NCBI GenBank assembly: GCA_041936745.1
Contig: JBHGWS010000053.1
Span: 1-6,959 of the forward strand
DNA from: Darwinibacter acetoxidans_A
Lineage (GTDB): Bacteria > Bacillota > Limnochordia > Darwinibacteriales > Darwinibacteriaceae
Direction of reading: 5' to 3'
DNA length: 6,959 nt
Shown here in pieces: positions 1 through 6,492 of the stretch. The notes beneath the pieces were generated by a model. It worked only from the letters and a program-made list of their open reading frames with translations, was not told where the DNA came from and searched no databases. Numbering within the stretch: the stretch's first letter is position 1; every line of letters starts with the position of its first letter. Position numbers and translations under genes: made by a program.

Positions 1-755
1 TAAACTGAAGCGGCCGGATCTTTCAGCTGCGCCCTTACGGCATCCCATTCTTCTTCTTGTAAGGTGTCCTTGCACATGGGAAAAAGAATATTCTCCTCTT
101 TATAGATCATATCTAAGACAGCATCCAAAGCGGGCAGGGCCACCCGATCTATATCTGCGGCTAAAGCGGGGTTTTCCCGCGCCGAACTGATTAGGTTGGA
201 AACCTCCTTCAAACTCGCCCTAATCTCATCGTGCACACCCCACATAACCGCCGGCGGGCCGCTGATGTTGTGCCGTTCCAGATAGGGAAAGAGAATATTT
301 TCTTTCCGGGAATAATGGGCGTCAACTTCTAAGAGTTTTTCGTGTTTCTCCCGCCAGTCTCGGATTAAATCAACGTCCTGCGTGTTTTCTTTTATCTTCG
401 CCAGGGTGTCTTTGATTTCCCCAACCAACTGCCCAATTTTTTCATTTTCGTTTTGAAAACTGACTATCGGATCCGTTACTTCTAAATCCGCCAGCAATTC
501 TGCTGCCTTTTGCTTTTCTAAACTTTCCTTAAATACCGCTACGTGCACATCGCAAAGCTTTTGGATCTCTTCCACGGGCAGGCCTTCGTCAACTAAACTT
601 TGTTCCATTTCCCCAATTTCCGTCGGCCCCACTTGGTCCAACAAGTCCCCAAAGCGGGCTTTAATTTCTTCCACGTCTACGCCCGCGTGGAGATCTTTGA
701 TAATGTTTTTCAACTGCTCCTGCCGCTTTTGGCGGCTGGTCTCTGAGTTTGTCAT
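1..755 (-). CDS. DUF438 / hemerythrin-like domain protein, N-terminal part (runs off the left edge)
   Basis: Reading leftward from the ATG at 755-753 there are 251 open codons to the window edge; the last two bases, TA, could begin Tyr or a stop. A strong GAGGAGGAG ribosome binding site lies at 769-761, 5 nt from the ATG. Residues about 14-80 form a DUF438 domain (contains GLPVEEIQKLCDVHVAVF). Residues about 95-245 form a four-helix hemerythrin/HHE-like domain, with H138, H147 and E152 (HYSRKENILFPYLERH), H175-D176 (GVHDEIR) and E220/E221 (IYKEENILFPM) as likely metal ligands. Family members usually continue into a C-terminal PAS domain and total about 400 residues, so roughly a third is probably missing. 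No signal peptide or membrane segment is seen, so it should be cytoplasmic. The family is thought to bind a di-iron centre and sense oxygen or redox state, but no precise role is established. It is transcribed divergently from the spore coat genes. Confidence 0.88.
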   Translation of the reverse strand, partial: MTNSETSRQKRQEQLKNIIKDLHAGVDVEEIKARFGDLLDQVGPTEIGEMEQSLVDEGLPVEEIQKLCDVHVAVFKESLEKQKAAELLADLEVTDPIVSFQNENEKIGQLVGEIKDTLAKIKENTQDVDLIRDWREKHEKLLEVDAHYSRKENILFPYLERHNISGPPAVMWGVHDEIRASLKEVSNLISSARENPALAADIDRVALPALDAVLDMIYKEENILFPMCKDTLQEEEWDAVRAQLKDPAASV

Positions 756-877
756 AACATCTCCTCCTCAGCCTTAAAATGGCTCAATCACTTTGTTTTC
801 ATTTATTAGTGGTTCACTTAGTATTTCTTCTCCTTTCTCTCTTAGTTTCCTGCTTTTTGACAAAATTATTTTCAGAA

Positions 878-907
878 GTTTATTTACAGGAAAGCAGGGT
901 AATCTAT
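878..907 (+). promoter_or_regulatory. Candidate forespore (sigma-F/sigma-G type) promoter for the coat gene pair
   Basis: A GTTTA -35 element (878-882) is followed after exactly 15 nt by GGTAATCTA (898-906). This -10 agrees at every position with the Bacillus sigma-F form GGHHANHTR, and GTTTA fits the GYWTA form of the -35. Transcription would start near 913-915 and give a leader of about 25 nt before the ATG at 939. The recognition pattern is remembered from Bacillus subtilis, and its use here is inference. No convincing sigma-A promoter was seen in the same interval. Confidence 0.4.
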
Positions 908-909
908 TA

Positions 910-926
910 TCGAAACAACTTTTCGA
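910..926 (+). other. Small inverted repeat abutting the ribosome binding site of the first coat gene
   Basis: TCGAAA (910-915) and TTTCGA (921-926) form a perfect 6-bp stem around a 5-nt loop. Its right arm touches the AAGGAGG ribosome binding site (926-932). The stem is short and AT-rich, so it may be chance. If transcription starts near 913, only part of the stem would be present in the mRNA, which argues for a DNA-level site rather than an RNA hairpin. Confidence 0.25.
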
Positions 927-938
927 AGGAGGCTTAAA

Positions 939-1223
939 ATGCATCAAGATCATTATTCTCACCAGCGGAGGAGAATGAGCAGCCCCCCGCAGGGGGTCCT
1001 CTCCACTAAAGACTGCGCCTATCTCACGGACGCCCTTTCGTGGGAACTTCTGGCGGCGAAAAAAGCCCACAACATGGCTGTGCAGAGTTCTGACAGGCAG
1101 ATCACGCACAAGTTGGAGCAGATAGGTAATTTACATCAAACCCACTATAATATCTTGCTCAACCACCTAACGACAAGCCAGCATGACCACGGACACCAGA
1201 CTTATCAACAATTTCCCCAATAG
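939..1223 (+). CDS. Small histidine-rich spore coat protein, CotF-like
   Basis: This 94-residue protein carries the short coat F-type signature at residues about 21-45 (LSTKDCAYLTDALSWELLAA, followed by KKAHN), then a second helix with HQTHYNILLNHL at 66-77. That is the usual form of small CotF-like partners encoded beside a full coat F protein in Clostridia. It is rich in His (11 of 94), concentrated at both ends (H2, H5, H8 and H82, H84, H86), with a Gln-rich tail. There is no signal peptide or membrane segment, so it would be made inside the sporangium. The ATG at 939 has AAGGAGG at 926-932, spacing 6, and is the best start. An in-frame ATG at 975 (M13) also has GGAGG nearby (967-971), but only 3 nt away; it would remove the His-rich N-terminus. 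The stop at 1221-1223 lies 14 nt before the next gene, so the two form an operon. The exact role in the coat is not known. Confidence 0.82.
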   Translation: MHQDHYSHQRRRMSSPPQGVLSTKDCAYLTDALSWELLAAKKAHNMAVQSSDRQITHKLEQIGNLHQTHYNILLNHLTTSQHDHGHQTYQQFPQ

Positions 1224-1237
1224 ACAGGAGGAGGCAA

Positions 1238-1660
1238 ATGAACGACCAAGGCGGCTCTTACAGCAGCCAGCAAGAACGCTACAGCGGTGCCACAATAAAA
1301 AACCCAACTGTACAGTTCACCCGGGGCAAGGAATTTAATGACCGGGATCGCCTTAACGATATGTTAGCCACTGAGAAATGGCTAACCGACAACTATAACG
1401 TATTCGTCAGGGAAACCAGCCATCACAATCTATACAGAGACATCCTGCACATTCTGAACGAGACACACCACGCGGCGCGGGAATTGTTCAACCTGATGTT
1501 TGAAAAAGGCTGGTACTCCATCCAAGCGGAACAACCGGGTCAAATCAGTAAAGAATACCAAAAATTTTCCGGCTATCAAAGCCAGTTTCCCGAACAGGGC
1601 CAATACCACACTCGCAGTCAGCATTACTCGCAAGGCCACTTCCCACCGGTTGACTATTAG
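1238..1660 (+). CDS. Spore coat protein, coat F domain family
   Basis: This 140-residue protein has a clear coat F domain at about 33-98: FNDRDRLNDMLATEKWLTDN, then FVRETSHHNLYRDILHIL and RELFNLMFEKGWY. CotF of Bacillus subtilis is an inner spore coat component, and many clostridial paralogues share this ferritin-like, all-helical domain without a known enzymatic activity. An N-terminal arm (1-30) rich in Gly/Ser/Gln and a tail (100-140) rich in Gln, Tyr, His and Ser are low-complexity, as often seen in coat proteins that are cross-linked or assembled. The start has AGGAGGAGG at 1226-1234, directly after the stop of the first coat gene, so expression should be co-ordinated. A terminator follows 5 nt after the stop, making this a two-gene operon. 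Sporulation-specific expression is inferred from family and promoter. The symbol cotF is not assigned because orthology to B. subtilis CotF cannot be shown from this window. Confidence 0.9.
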   Translation: MNDQGGSYSSQQERYSGATIKNPTVQFTRGKEFNDRDRLNDMLATEKWLTDNYNVFVRETSHHNLYRDILHILNETHHAARELFNLMFEKGWYSIQAEQPGQISKEYQKFSGYQSQFPEQGQYHTRSQHYSQGHFPPVDY

Positions 1661-1665
1661 ATTTG

Positions 1666-1693
1666 GGGCTGCCGACAGGCGGCCCTTCTTTTT
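1666..1693 (+). terminator. Rho-independent terminator of the coat operon
   Basis: GGGCTGCC (1666-1673) pairs with GGCGGCCC (1678-1685) as an 8-bp stem with one T-G wobble and a GACA loop, followed by TTCTTTTT. It lies 5 nt after the second coat gene stop. Confidence 0.85.
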
Positions 1694-1717
1694 GTGTTCT
1701 TTGAATCGCCACAATTT

Positions 1718-1725
1718 GCCGAAAA
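1718..1725 (+). promoter_or_regulatory. Possible flagellar-type (sigma-D/sigma-28) -10 element before the chemoreceptor gene
   Basis: GCCGAAAA matches the GCCGATAA -10 of motility sigma factors at 7 of 8 positions. No matching TAAA -35 is present at the proper distance (CTTT stands there), so this is only a partial match. The same bases are the left half of a TGCCG-AAAAAA-CGGCA inverted repeat (1717-1732). The whole 1694-1819 interval shows no better promoter and no recognisable riboswitch. Confidence 0.2.
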
Positions 1726-1819
1726 AACGGCAGGAGTAAAGAAACCTTTCAAGAAACAGTACAAAACGAATTAATTAATCTTCTTTCAGAAAAGATTTTG
1801 CAACAAAGGAGCGAGGTGC

Positions 1820-3808
1820 ATGCGAATTAATCTTGGCTGGAAGGTCAGCCTAGTGGTCTCAGCTGTTATCATTGTAGCTATGGCACTGGTTGGTTTTCTG
1901 ATCTTTGAATCAACGCGCGAGGTTGTACGGGAACAGGTGGACAGGGAAATAGCATTAATGAATAACTACCAGTGGGAGGCTATTGCGGGAGTCTTTGCTT
2001 CCATCGAAGAGGAATTGGTCAGAATCGCTGAAAATACTAATATACGCAGTTTAGCTGATTTTGCCGATAAAATCGAAGAGGAAGAAATGGCGGAGTTTTT
2101 GCGAAGGCAGATTGTCCAAACCACGGGCAGCCACCTGGAGCGGGCAGTCAACAGCCGGGATTTTCTGCATATCTTAGCCATAGTTACAGTCAAGGGCACC
2201 AAAGTTGCCGATTCCCGTTACAAGGAAGTGGGCATCATGGATTTAATGGCAGGCAAAGATGAGGCGGCAGGCCTGGAACACGTAGGCATGCAGTTAAGCG
2301 AGGAGGAATACAAAGCAATTCCCCTAGGCCGCAGTAAAGAATACGGCGGAGAAAATTTCGTAATACACAGCGCTCCTATTTTACGCCAGGCAAGTGAAGA
2401 TATAATAGGTTATTTAGTAGGGGTCTTCGATATTCAAAAACTGTTTGCCGCACTTCCCAGCGAGCTTGGTGACTACGGTACCACCGTGCTTTTAAATAAA
2501 CAGGGGGTTGTCTTAAACCATCCGGACAAAGCCGCAATCAATACCGTGACCGAAAATCCCTGGTATTTACAGCAGATCACGGCTGAGGTAGATACGGTTG
2601 AGGAGATGGGCGAAGAAAGCTACCTCACCTTGCGGGCCTTGGCCGGCAAAGATTTGTATCTAGCCTCAATTATCTCCATAGACCGTATGACAGAGCCGGT
2701 CATGGCAATAGCACGCAATCTTATCACTATCTTCCCCATCGCTTTACTGGGAATCTTTGTAGTCGTTTCTTTCTTTGTCCGCTGGCAGTTAAAACCGCTC
2801 GGAGTTTTTGTCACCGCCTTTAACAGCATGGAAGCGGGCCACTTAAACAGCAAAGATTTATTCACAAGAAGAATGATTAAACGCAGAGATGAAATCGGCT
2901 CTTTAATCAGAGCCTTTATAGCAATGGAGGATAATTTAAGATCGGTGGTGCGGGCCATCAGCCAATCAACCGAGGCAACCGCCGCTACCACGGAGGAATT
3001 AGCGTCTTCTACGGAGCAAACTTCGTCTTCCATTGAGGAAGTTGCGGCTAAAACGGACAGGCTGTCCGGCTCTGCCAGCATTATCGATACCGGTATGGCT
3101 GAGCTGGCCACGGCTGTTTCGCTTTTGGAAGAGAATTTCCAAAGTATTACGAAAGCCTCAACGCAGGTGAATGAATTGGCCCAAAGGGGGCTGGGCCTCA
3201 TGGAAACCACTGAAGGCGGCATGTCCGTGCTTTTGGATTCTTCGAAAGAAGCCACGGGCAGTGTGATTAACTTGGATAAGGCCACCGGAGAGATCGAAAA
3301 TATAGTTTCGGTGATTAACGAAATAGCGGAACAGACCAATCTCTTATCTCTCAATGCAGCCATTGAATCGGCCAGGGCCGGTGAACACGGCCGAGGCTTC
3401 GCCGTTGTTGCCAACGAAATCAGGCAGCTTGCTGAGCAAACGCGCCGCTCCACAGAAAACATTGTCCAAATCATCAGCGAATTGACAACCCAGACTTCCG
3501 AGACGATTGCCCGGATTAGGGCGGGCGTAGACAACGTCCGAGGTACAAAAGACACGTTTGCGGAGATTGTGGCACTGATCGCGGATTTAACCCAAAACAT
3601 CCAAGCTGTTACGGAACCTATCGGCCTTTTGGCCTCTACATCAGCCCAGACTCTGGCTGAAGCCCAAAAACAAGCCGTAGACAGCCAAGAGATCTCCGCA
3701 GCAACGCAAGAGCAGGCCGCGCTAGTGGCAGAAATAGCCAATGCTATGGATACACTTGCCGGCATGGCCAACGACCTGCAGCAGATTATAGCGGGCTTTA
3801 CGATCTGA
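1820..3808 (+). CDS. Methyl-accepting chemotaxis protein (transmembrane chemoreceptor)
   Basis: This complete 662-residue receptor has the classical layout. TM1 is at about 9-29, an extracytoplasmic sensor at about 30-297 is probably of the double Cache type, TM2 is at about 299-320, HAMP at about 321-375, and the cytoplasmic signalling coiled coil at about 376-662. The hairpin tip that contacts CheA and CheW is unmistakable at 499-541 (EIAEQTNLLSLNAAIESARA, then GEHGRGFAVVANEIRQLAEQ). Glu/Gln-rich segments such as TTEELASSTEQTSSSIEEVA (390-409) and ISAATQEQA (625-633) are likely methylation regions for CheR/CheB. No C-terminal CheR-docking pentapeptide is seen; the protein ends in IIAGFTI. 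The ligand cannot be read from the sequence. The ATG at 1820 has AAAGGAG at 1805-1811, spacing 8, and gives a proper N-terminal positive charge before TM1. It stands alone between two terminators with no che genes beside it, so it feeds a chemotaxis system encoded elsewhere. Confidence 0.95.
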   Translation: MRINLGWKVSLVVSAVIIVAMALVGFLIFESTREVVREQVDREIALMNNYQWEAIAGVFASIEEELVRIAENTNIRSLADFADKIEEEEMAEFLRRQIVQTTGSHLERAVNSRDFLHILAIVTVKGTKVADSRYKEVGIMDLMAGKDEAAGLEHVGMQLSEEEYKAIPLGRSKEYGGENFVIHSAPILRQASEDIIGYLVGVFDIQKLFAALPSELGDYGTTVLLNKQGVVLNHPDKAAINTVTENPWYLQQITAEVDTVEEMGEESYLTLRALAGKDLYLASIISIDRMTEPVMAIARNLITIFPIALLGIFVVVSFFVRWQLKPLGVFVTAFNSMEAGHLNSKDLFTRRMIKRRDEIGSLIRAFIAMEDNLRSVVRAISQSTEATAATTEELASSTEQTSSSIEEVAAKTDRLSGSASIIDTGMAELATAVSLLEENFQSITKASTQVNELAQRGLGLMETTEGGMSVLLDSSKEATGSVINLDKATGEIENIVSVINEIAEQTNLLSLNAAIESARAGEHGRGFAVVANEIRQLAEQTRRSTENIVQIISELTTQTSETIARIRAGVDNVRGTKDTFAEIVALIADLTQNIQAVTEPIGLLASTSAQTLAEAQKQAVDSQEISAATQEQAALVAEIANAMDTLAGMANDLQQIIAGFTI

Positions 3809-3834
3809 GGGAAACAGTTACAAGCTAAGATCAA

Positions 3835-3872
3835 AGACAGTCGGAAATGCCTGTTTCCGACTGTCTCTTTTT
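3835..3872 (+). terminator. Strong terminator after the chemoreceptor gene, possibly bidirectional
   Basis: A perfect 13-bp stem, 3835-3847 (AGACAGTCGGAAA) against 3854-3866 (TTTCCGACTGTCT), encloses a 6-nt loop and is followed on the plus strand by CTTTTTTC. It lies between the convergent chemoreceptor (stop at 3808) and transketolase (stop at 3880) genes. On the minus strand the stem is followed only by TTTGATCTT, so termination of the pduL-tkt operon there is likely but weaker. No other terminator lies between the two stops. Confidence 0.92.
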
Positions 3873-3879
3873 CTGGTTT

Positions 3880-5865
3880 CTAGCCCAGTATCTTAAGAAT
3901 TTCATCCTGCAAGGCTTTGGCACTGAAACCTAAGTGCTCCGCAACCTCGGGCCCCGGGCCGCTGGCGCCGAAGCGGTTTAAGTCATAAACGTACATCTCA
4001 CCTTGCGGTTTAAGCGCATACCAGCCTGTCCCCACGCCTAACTCCACTGCCAGTGCAGGCACATCCTTGGGAATTACCTCGTTGCGATAAGCCGGTTTTT
4101 GTTCTAAAAATACTTCGCGGCAGGGTACGGAAACAACGCGCACTCCAAGGCCTGGTTTTTCTATTCTTTCAGCTGCTTCACATGCCAAGCTGACTTCACT
4201 TCCCGATGCCACCAGGACTATCGCCAGTTCTTCCTTTTCCCGGCGAATGATATAACCGCCTTTGGCAAAGTCCCAACCCTCAGGTTTCTCATTCATTGGT
4301 AGATTTTGACGGCTGAGAACTAAAGCTGTGGGCCCATCATTTCTTTTCAGGGCCTGCACCCAAGCGTGGGCCGTTTCTTCCGCATCAGCCGGCCGATAGA
4401 CTGTAAGATTCGGAATCAAGCGAAGTGATTCTGTGTGTTCTACCGGTTGATGAGTAGGCCCATCTTCGCCCACATAGGCGGAATCATGGGTTAAAACGTA
4501 GACCACGGGCTGCTTCATTAATGCCGCCAAGCGCATTGAAGCCCGCATATAATCGGTAAAGACAAGAAACGTAGCACCGTATACCCTGAAAAAGCCATAT
4601 AAGCTGAGCCCGTTTAAGACTGCCGCCATACCGTGCTCTCTCACGCCAAAGTTAAAATTGCGGCCACCAAAATTATCCGGCGTAATATCTCCTTGGCCTT
4701 CCAGATAAGTCATATTGGAAGGGGCCAAATCGGCGGAGCCGCCAACTAAATTTTTAACCTTAGGCGCTAGGGCATTTAAAACCCGGCCGCTGGCCACCCT
4801 GGTGGAAAGGTTTGCACCCTGATCGAACATGGTTAGGGCCTCTTCTATCTCTGCGGGCATCTCATTCTTCCACCAGGCCTGAAATGTTTTGGCCAAATCG
4901 GAATATTCCTCTGCCCACTTAGCAAAGGTTTCTTTCCATTCTTCCTCTTTTTGCCGCCCTTTTTCCTGCAGGCGTGCAGTGGCCTCTTTCATCTCCTTGG
5001 GAACATAAAATTGTTTATCCGCGGGCAGGCCGATGTTCCTTTTCATCTCCGCAATTTCTTCTTCACCCAAAGGGGCGCCGTGGCTTGCCGCCGTACCTTC
5101 TTTAGTCGGCGCGCCTTTGGCAATAGCTGTTTTTGCCACAATTAAGCTCGGCTTATCCGTAATCTTTTTAGCGGCGGCGAAAGCTTGCCGAAGATCGGTA
5201 AGGTTGTGTCCGTCCACTTCCGTTACGTGCCAGCCATACGCTTTATAGCGATCTTTTACGGACTCGGTGAAAGTAAGGTCTGTTGAACCCTCAATAGTTA
5301 TTTCATTCGAGTCGTAAACCATAATCAATTTGCCTAATTTCAAGTGCCCTGCAAGTGAAGAAGCTTCCGCACTGACACCTTCCATCAAATCGCCGTCTCC
5401 GGCCAAAACATAAGTATAATGGTCAATGATGTCATAGCCAGGCCGGTTAAAGCGGGCCGCGGCCATTTGTTCGCCAATGGCCATCCCCACGGCATTGCCG
5501 ATCCCTTGGCCTAAAGGCCCTGTTGTGGTTTCCACACCATCGGTATCGCCGTATTCGGGGTGGCCGGGTGTGTTGGACCCCAGCTGTCTAAAATTCTTTA
5601 AATCAGCCAGCGTCACATCATAGCCGCTTAAATGAAGCAGTGAATATAAAAGCATTGAACCGTGCCCTCCGGAAAGAACGAAACGATCGCGGTTAGCCCA
5701 GTTCGAGTTGGCAGGGTTATGATTAAGAACATCAAAGAAAAGTACACTGCCAATCTCCGCGCACCCTAAAGGGGCACCGGGGTGCCCTGAGTTCGCCGCT
5801 TGTACCGCATCGGCGGATAAACCCCGCACCACATGCGCAATTTTTTGTAGATCCAAAACTACCAT
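3880..5865 (-). CDS. tkt: Transketolase, full length
   Basis: This thiamine diphosphate enzyme moves two-carbon ketol units between sugar phosphates in the cytoplasm (non-oxidative pentose phosphate pathway). The 661 residues are the normal single-chain length. The pyrophosphate domain is at about 1-320, with SGHPGAPLG (H28), GGHGS (H68), ETTTGPLGQG (112-121), and the ThDP/metal motif from GDG (156-158) to N187. H262 lies in SHGAPLG. The pyrimidine domain is at about 350-525, with GGSADLAPSN (375-384), the catalytic Glu in REHGM (E410), DGPTHQPVEH (468-477) and SRQNLP (R519). The C-terminal domain holds RFGASGPGPE near 631. All expected catalytic residues are present. The ATG at 5865 is only 1 nt from AGGAGG (5872-5867), unusually close. 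A TTG at codon 4 (5856) has about 9 nt spacing and may be the true start, giving 658 residues. It lies 13 nt downstream of pduL, so it is operonic and probably translationally coupled. Confidence 0.96.
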   Translation of the reverse strand: MVVLDLQKIAHVVRGLSADAVQAANSGHPGAPLGCAEIGSVLFFDVLNHNPANSNWANRDRFVLSGGHGSMLLYSLLHLSGYDVTLADLKNFRQLGSNTPGHPEYGDTDGVETTTGPLGQGIGNAVGMAIGEQMAAARFNRPGYDIIDHYTYVLAGDGDLMEGVSAEASSLAGHLKLGKLIMVYDSNEITIEGSTDLTFTESVKDRYKAYGWHVTEVDGHNLTDLRQAFAAAKKITDKPSLIVAKTAIAKGAPTKEGTAASHGAPLGEEEIAEMKRNIGLPADKQFYVPKEMKEATARLQEKGRQKEEEWKETFAKWAEEYSDLAKTFQAWWKNEMPAEIEEALTMFDQGANLSTRVASGRVLNALAPKVKNLVGGSADLAPSNMTYLEGQGDITPDNFGGRNFNFGVREHGMAAVLNGLSLYGFFRVYGATFLVFTDYMRASMRLAALMKQPVVYVLTHDSAYVGEDGPTHQPVEHTESLRLIPNLTVYRPADAEETAHAWVQALKRNDGPTALVLSRQNLPMNEKPEGWDFAKGGYIIRREKEELAIVLVASGSEVSLACEAAERIEKPGLGVRVVSVPCREVFLEQKPAYRNEVIPKDVPALAVELGVGTGWYALKPQGEMYVYDLNRFGASGPGPEVAEHLGFSAKALQDEILKILG

Positions 5866-5872
5866 CCCTCCT
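5866..5872 (-). promoter_or_regulatory. Ribosome binding site of transketolase, spacing favours a TTG start
   Basis: AGGAGGG at 5872-5866 directly touches the ATG at 5865-5863 but stands 9 nt from an in-frame TTG at 5856-5854. The normal distance is about 5-9 nt, so the TTG fits the site better although the ATG is the stronger codon. The site sits 6 nt past the pduL stop codon, where a terminating ribosome could open it. Confidence 0.55.
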
Positions 5873-5878
5873 AAATTT

Positions 5879-6466
5879 CTAATTACGACAGACTTCTACC
5901 ATTTGGCCGTTTGCTAAAACTGCAGCATTTGCTTCGTCAGTATCAATATGCATTTCTAAGACGAAATCACTGCGCACTCTGATCAGCACATTCTCAAAAG
6001 TTAAAGCCCGCTCGCCGCCGGCGCGTACAGACACAAGATCTTTGTCCTGCACCTTAAAAGCCGCTGCATCCTCTTCCGTCATATGAATATGGCGTTGGGC
6101 AATAATTACCCCTTGCTCGAGTTCAACCTCACCTTTTGGCCCAATCAAAGTAATGCCGGGTGAACCAGCAAGTGAGCCCGAATCCCGTATGGGAGGTTTA
6201 ACCCCCAGGGCAAACGAATCCGTCCTGGATATTTCCACCTGCGTCTGCTGCCGCAGGGGGCCTAAAATCCTTACATTTGCCATGGAGGACTTTGGGCCTT
6301 TAATAGTCACCGTTTCTTCCGCGGCGTACTGGCCCGTTTGAGACAGTTCGTTTCTGATTGTTAGTTCATATCCTTCCCCGAACAACGTCTCCAAATCGGC
6401 CTTAGCAAGGTGGATGTGCCGATTGGAGATACCGACAGGTACTTTACCGAGAATTTCTTTAGTCAA
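5879..6466 (-). CDS. pduL: Phosphate propanoyl/acetyltransferase, PduL family (cytosolic type)
   Basis: PduL-type zinc enzymes exchange CoA and phosphate on acyl groups (acyl-CoA + Pi to acyl-phosphate + CoA) and are unrelated to the classical Pta. Numbered from an upstream GTG at 6475 (198 residues), the family blocks are VPVGISNRHIHL (12-23), NELSQTGQYAAEE (42-54), RILGPLRQQTQVEISRTDSF (69-88), GSPGITLIGPKG (104-115), IIAQRHIHMT (124-133) and LEMHIDTDEANA (173-184). Zinc ligands expected from the known structure are present: H20, H22, E81, H129, H131 and H176. The phosphate-binding Arg is probably R75. The protein starts right at the conserved domain with no N-terminal encapsulation peptide, and no microcompartment shell gene is nearby, so it is probably a free cytosolic enzyme serving acetate or acetyl-CoA metabolism. 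The GTG overlaps the ribosome binding site AAGGGAG (6481-6475). The TTG at 6466, 8 nt away, is preferred here and gives 195 residues. It is the first gene of a pduL-tkt operon. Confidence 0.92.
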   Translation of the reverse strand: MTKEILGKVPVGISNRHIHLAKADLETLFGEGYELTIRNELSQTGQYAAEETVTIKGPKSSMANVRILGPLRQQTQVEISRTDSFALGVKPPIRDSGSLAGSPGITLIGPKGEVELEQGVIIAQRHIHMTEEDAAAFKVQDKDLVSVRAGGERALTFENVLIRVRSDFVLEMHIDTDEANAAVLANGQMVEVCRN

Positions 6467-6474
6467 ATGCCTCA

Positions 6475-6481
6475 CTCCCTT
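6475..6481 (-). promoter_or_regulatory. Ribosome binding site that points to a TTG start for pduL
   Basis: AAGGGAG at 6481-6475 includes the G of the outermost in-frame GTG (6475-6473), so that codon cannot pair with this site in the usual way. The TTG at 6466-6464 lies 8 nt downstream, in frame, and still leaves nine residues before VPVGISNRHIH. Confidence 0.55.
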
Positions 6482-6492
6482 AATATGTGCTT

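Noticed and set aside
855..866. Spo0A box-like TGTCAAA on the minus strand within TTTTTGACAAAA
   Set aside because: It differs from the TGTCGAA core at a central position and is a single site in AT-rich DNA, too weak to call.
774..1109. Minus-strand 111-codon frame between the DUF438 gene and the first coat gene
   Set aside because: It covers the divergent promoter region and antisense coat sequence, with no domain and a better explanation on the other strand.
1430..1714. Minus-strand 94-codon frame opposite the coat F gene
   Set aside because: It overlaps a well-supported coat F coding region and its terminator, and shows no family signature.
1694..1819. Possible riboswitch (for example c-di-GMP type) before the chemoreceptor gene
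   Set aside because: Only 126 nt are available and none of the conserved helices or loops of known classes were recognised.
2620..3834. Long open frame of 404 codons on the minus strand inside the chemoreceptor gene
   Set aside because: The plus strand encodes a complete, unmistakable chemoreceptor here. The reverse frame is Ser/Ala-rich with no recognisable domain and is a codon-bias shadow.
5879..6466. Bacterial microcompartment locus, suggested by pduL
   Set aside because: No shell protein or aldehyde dehydrogenase genes are in the window, and the protein lacks an encapsulation peptide.
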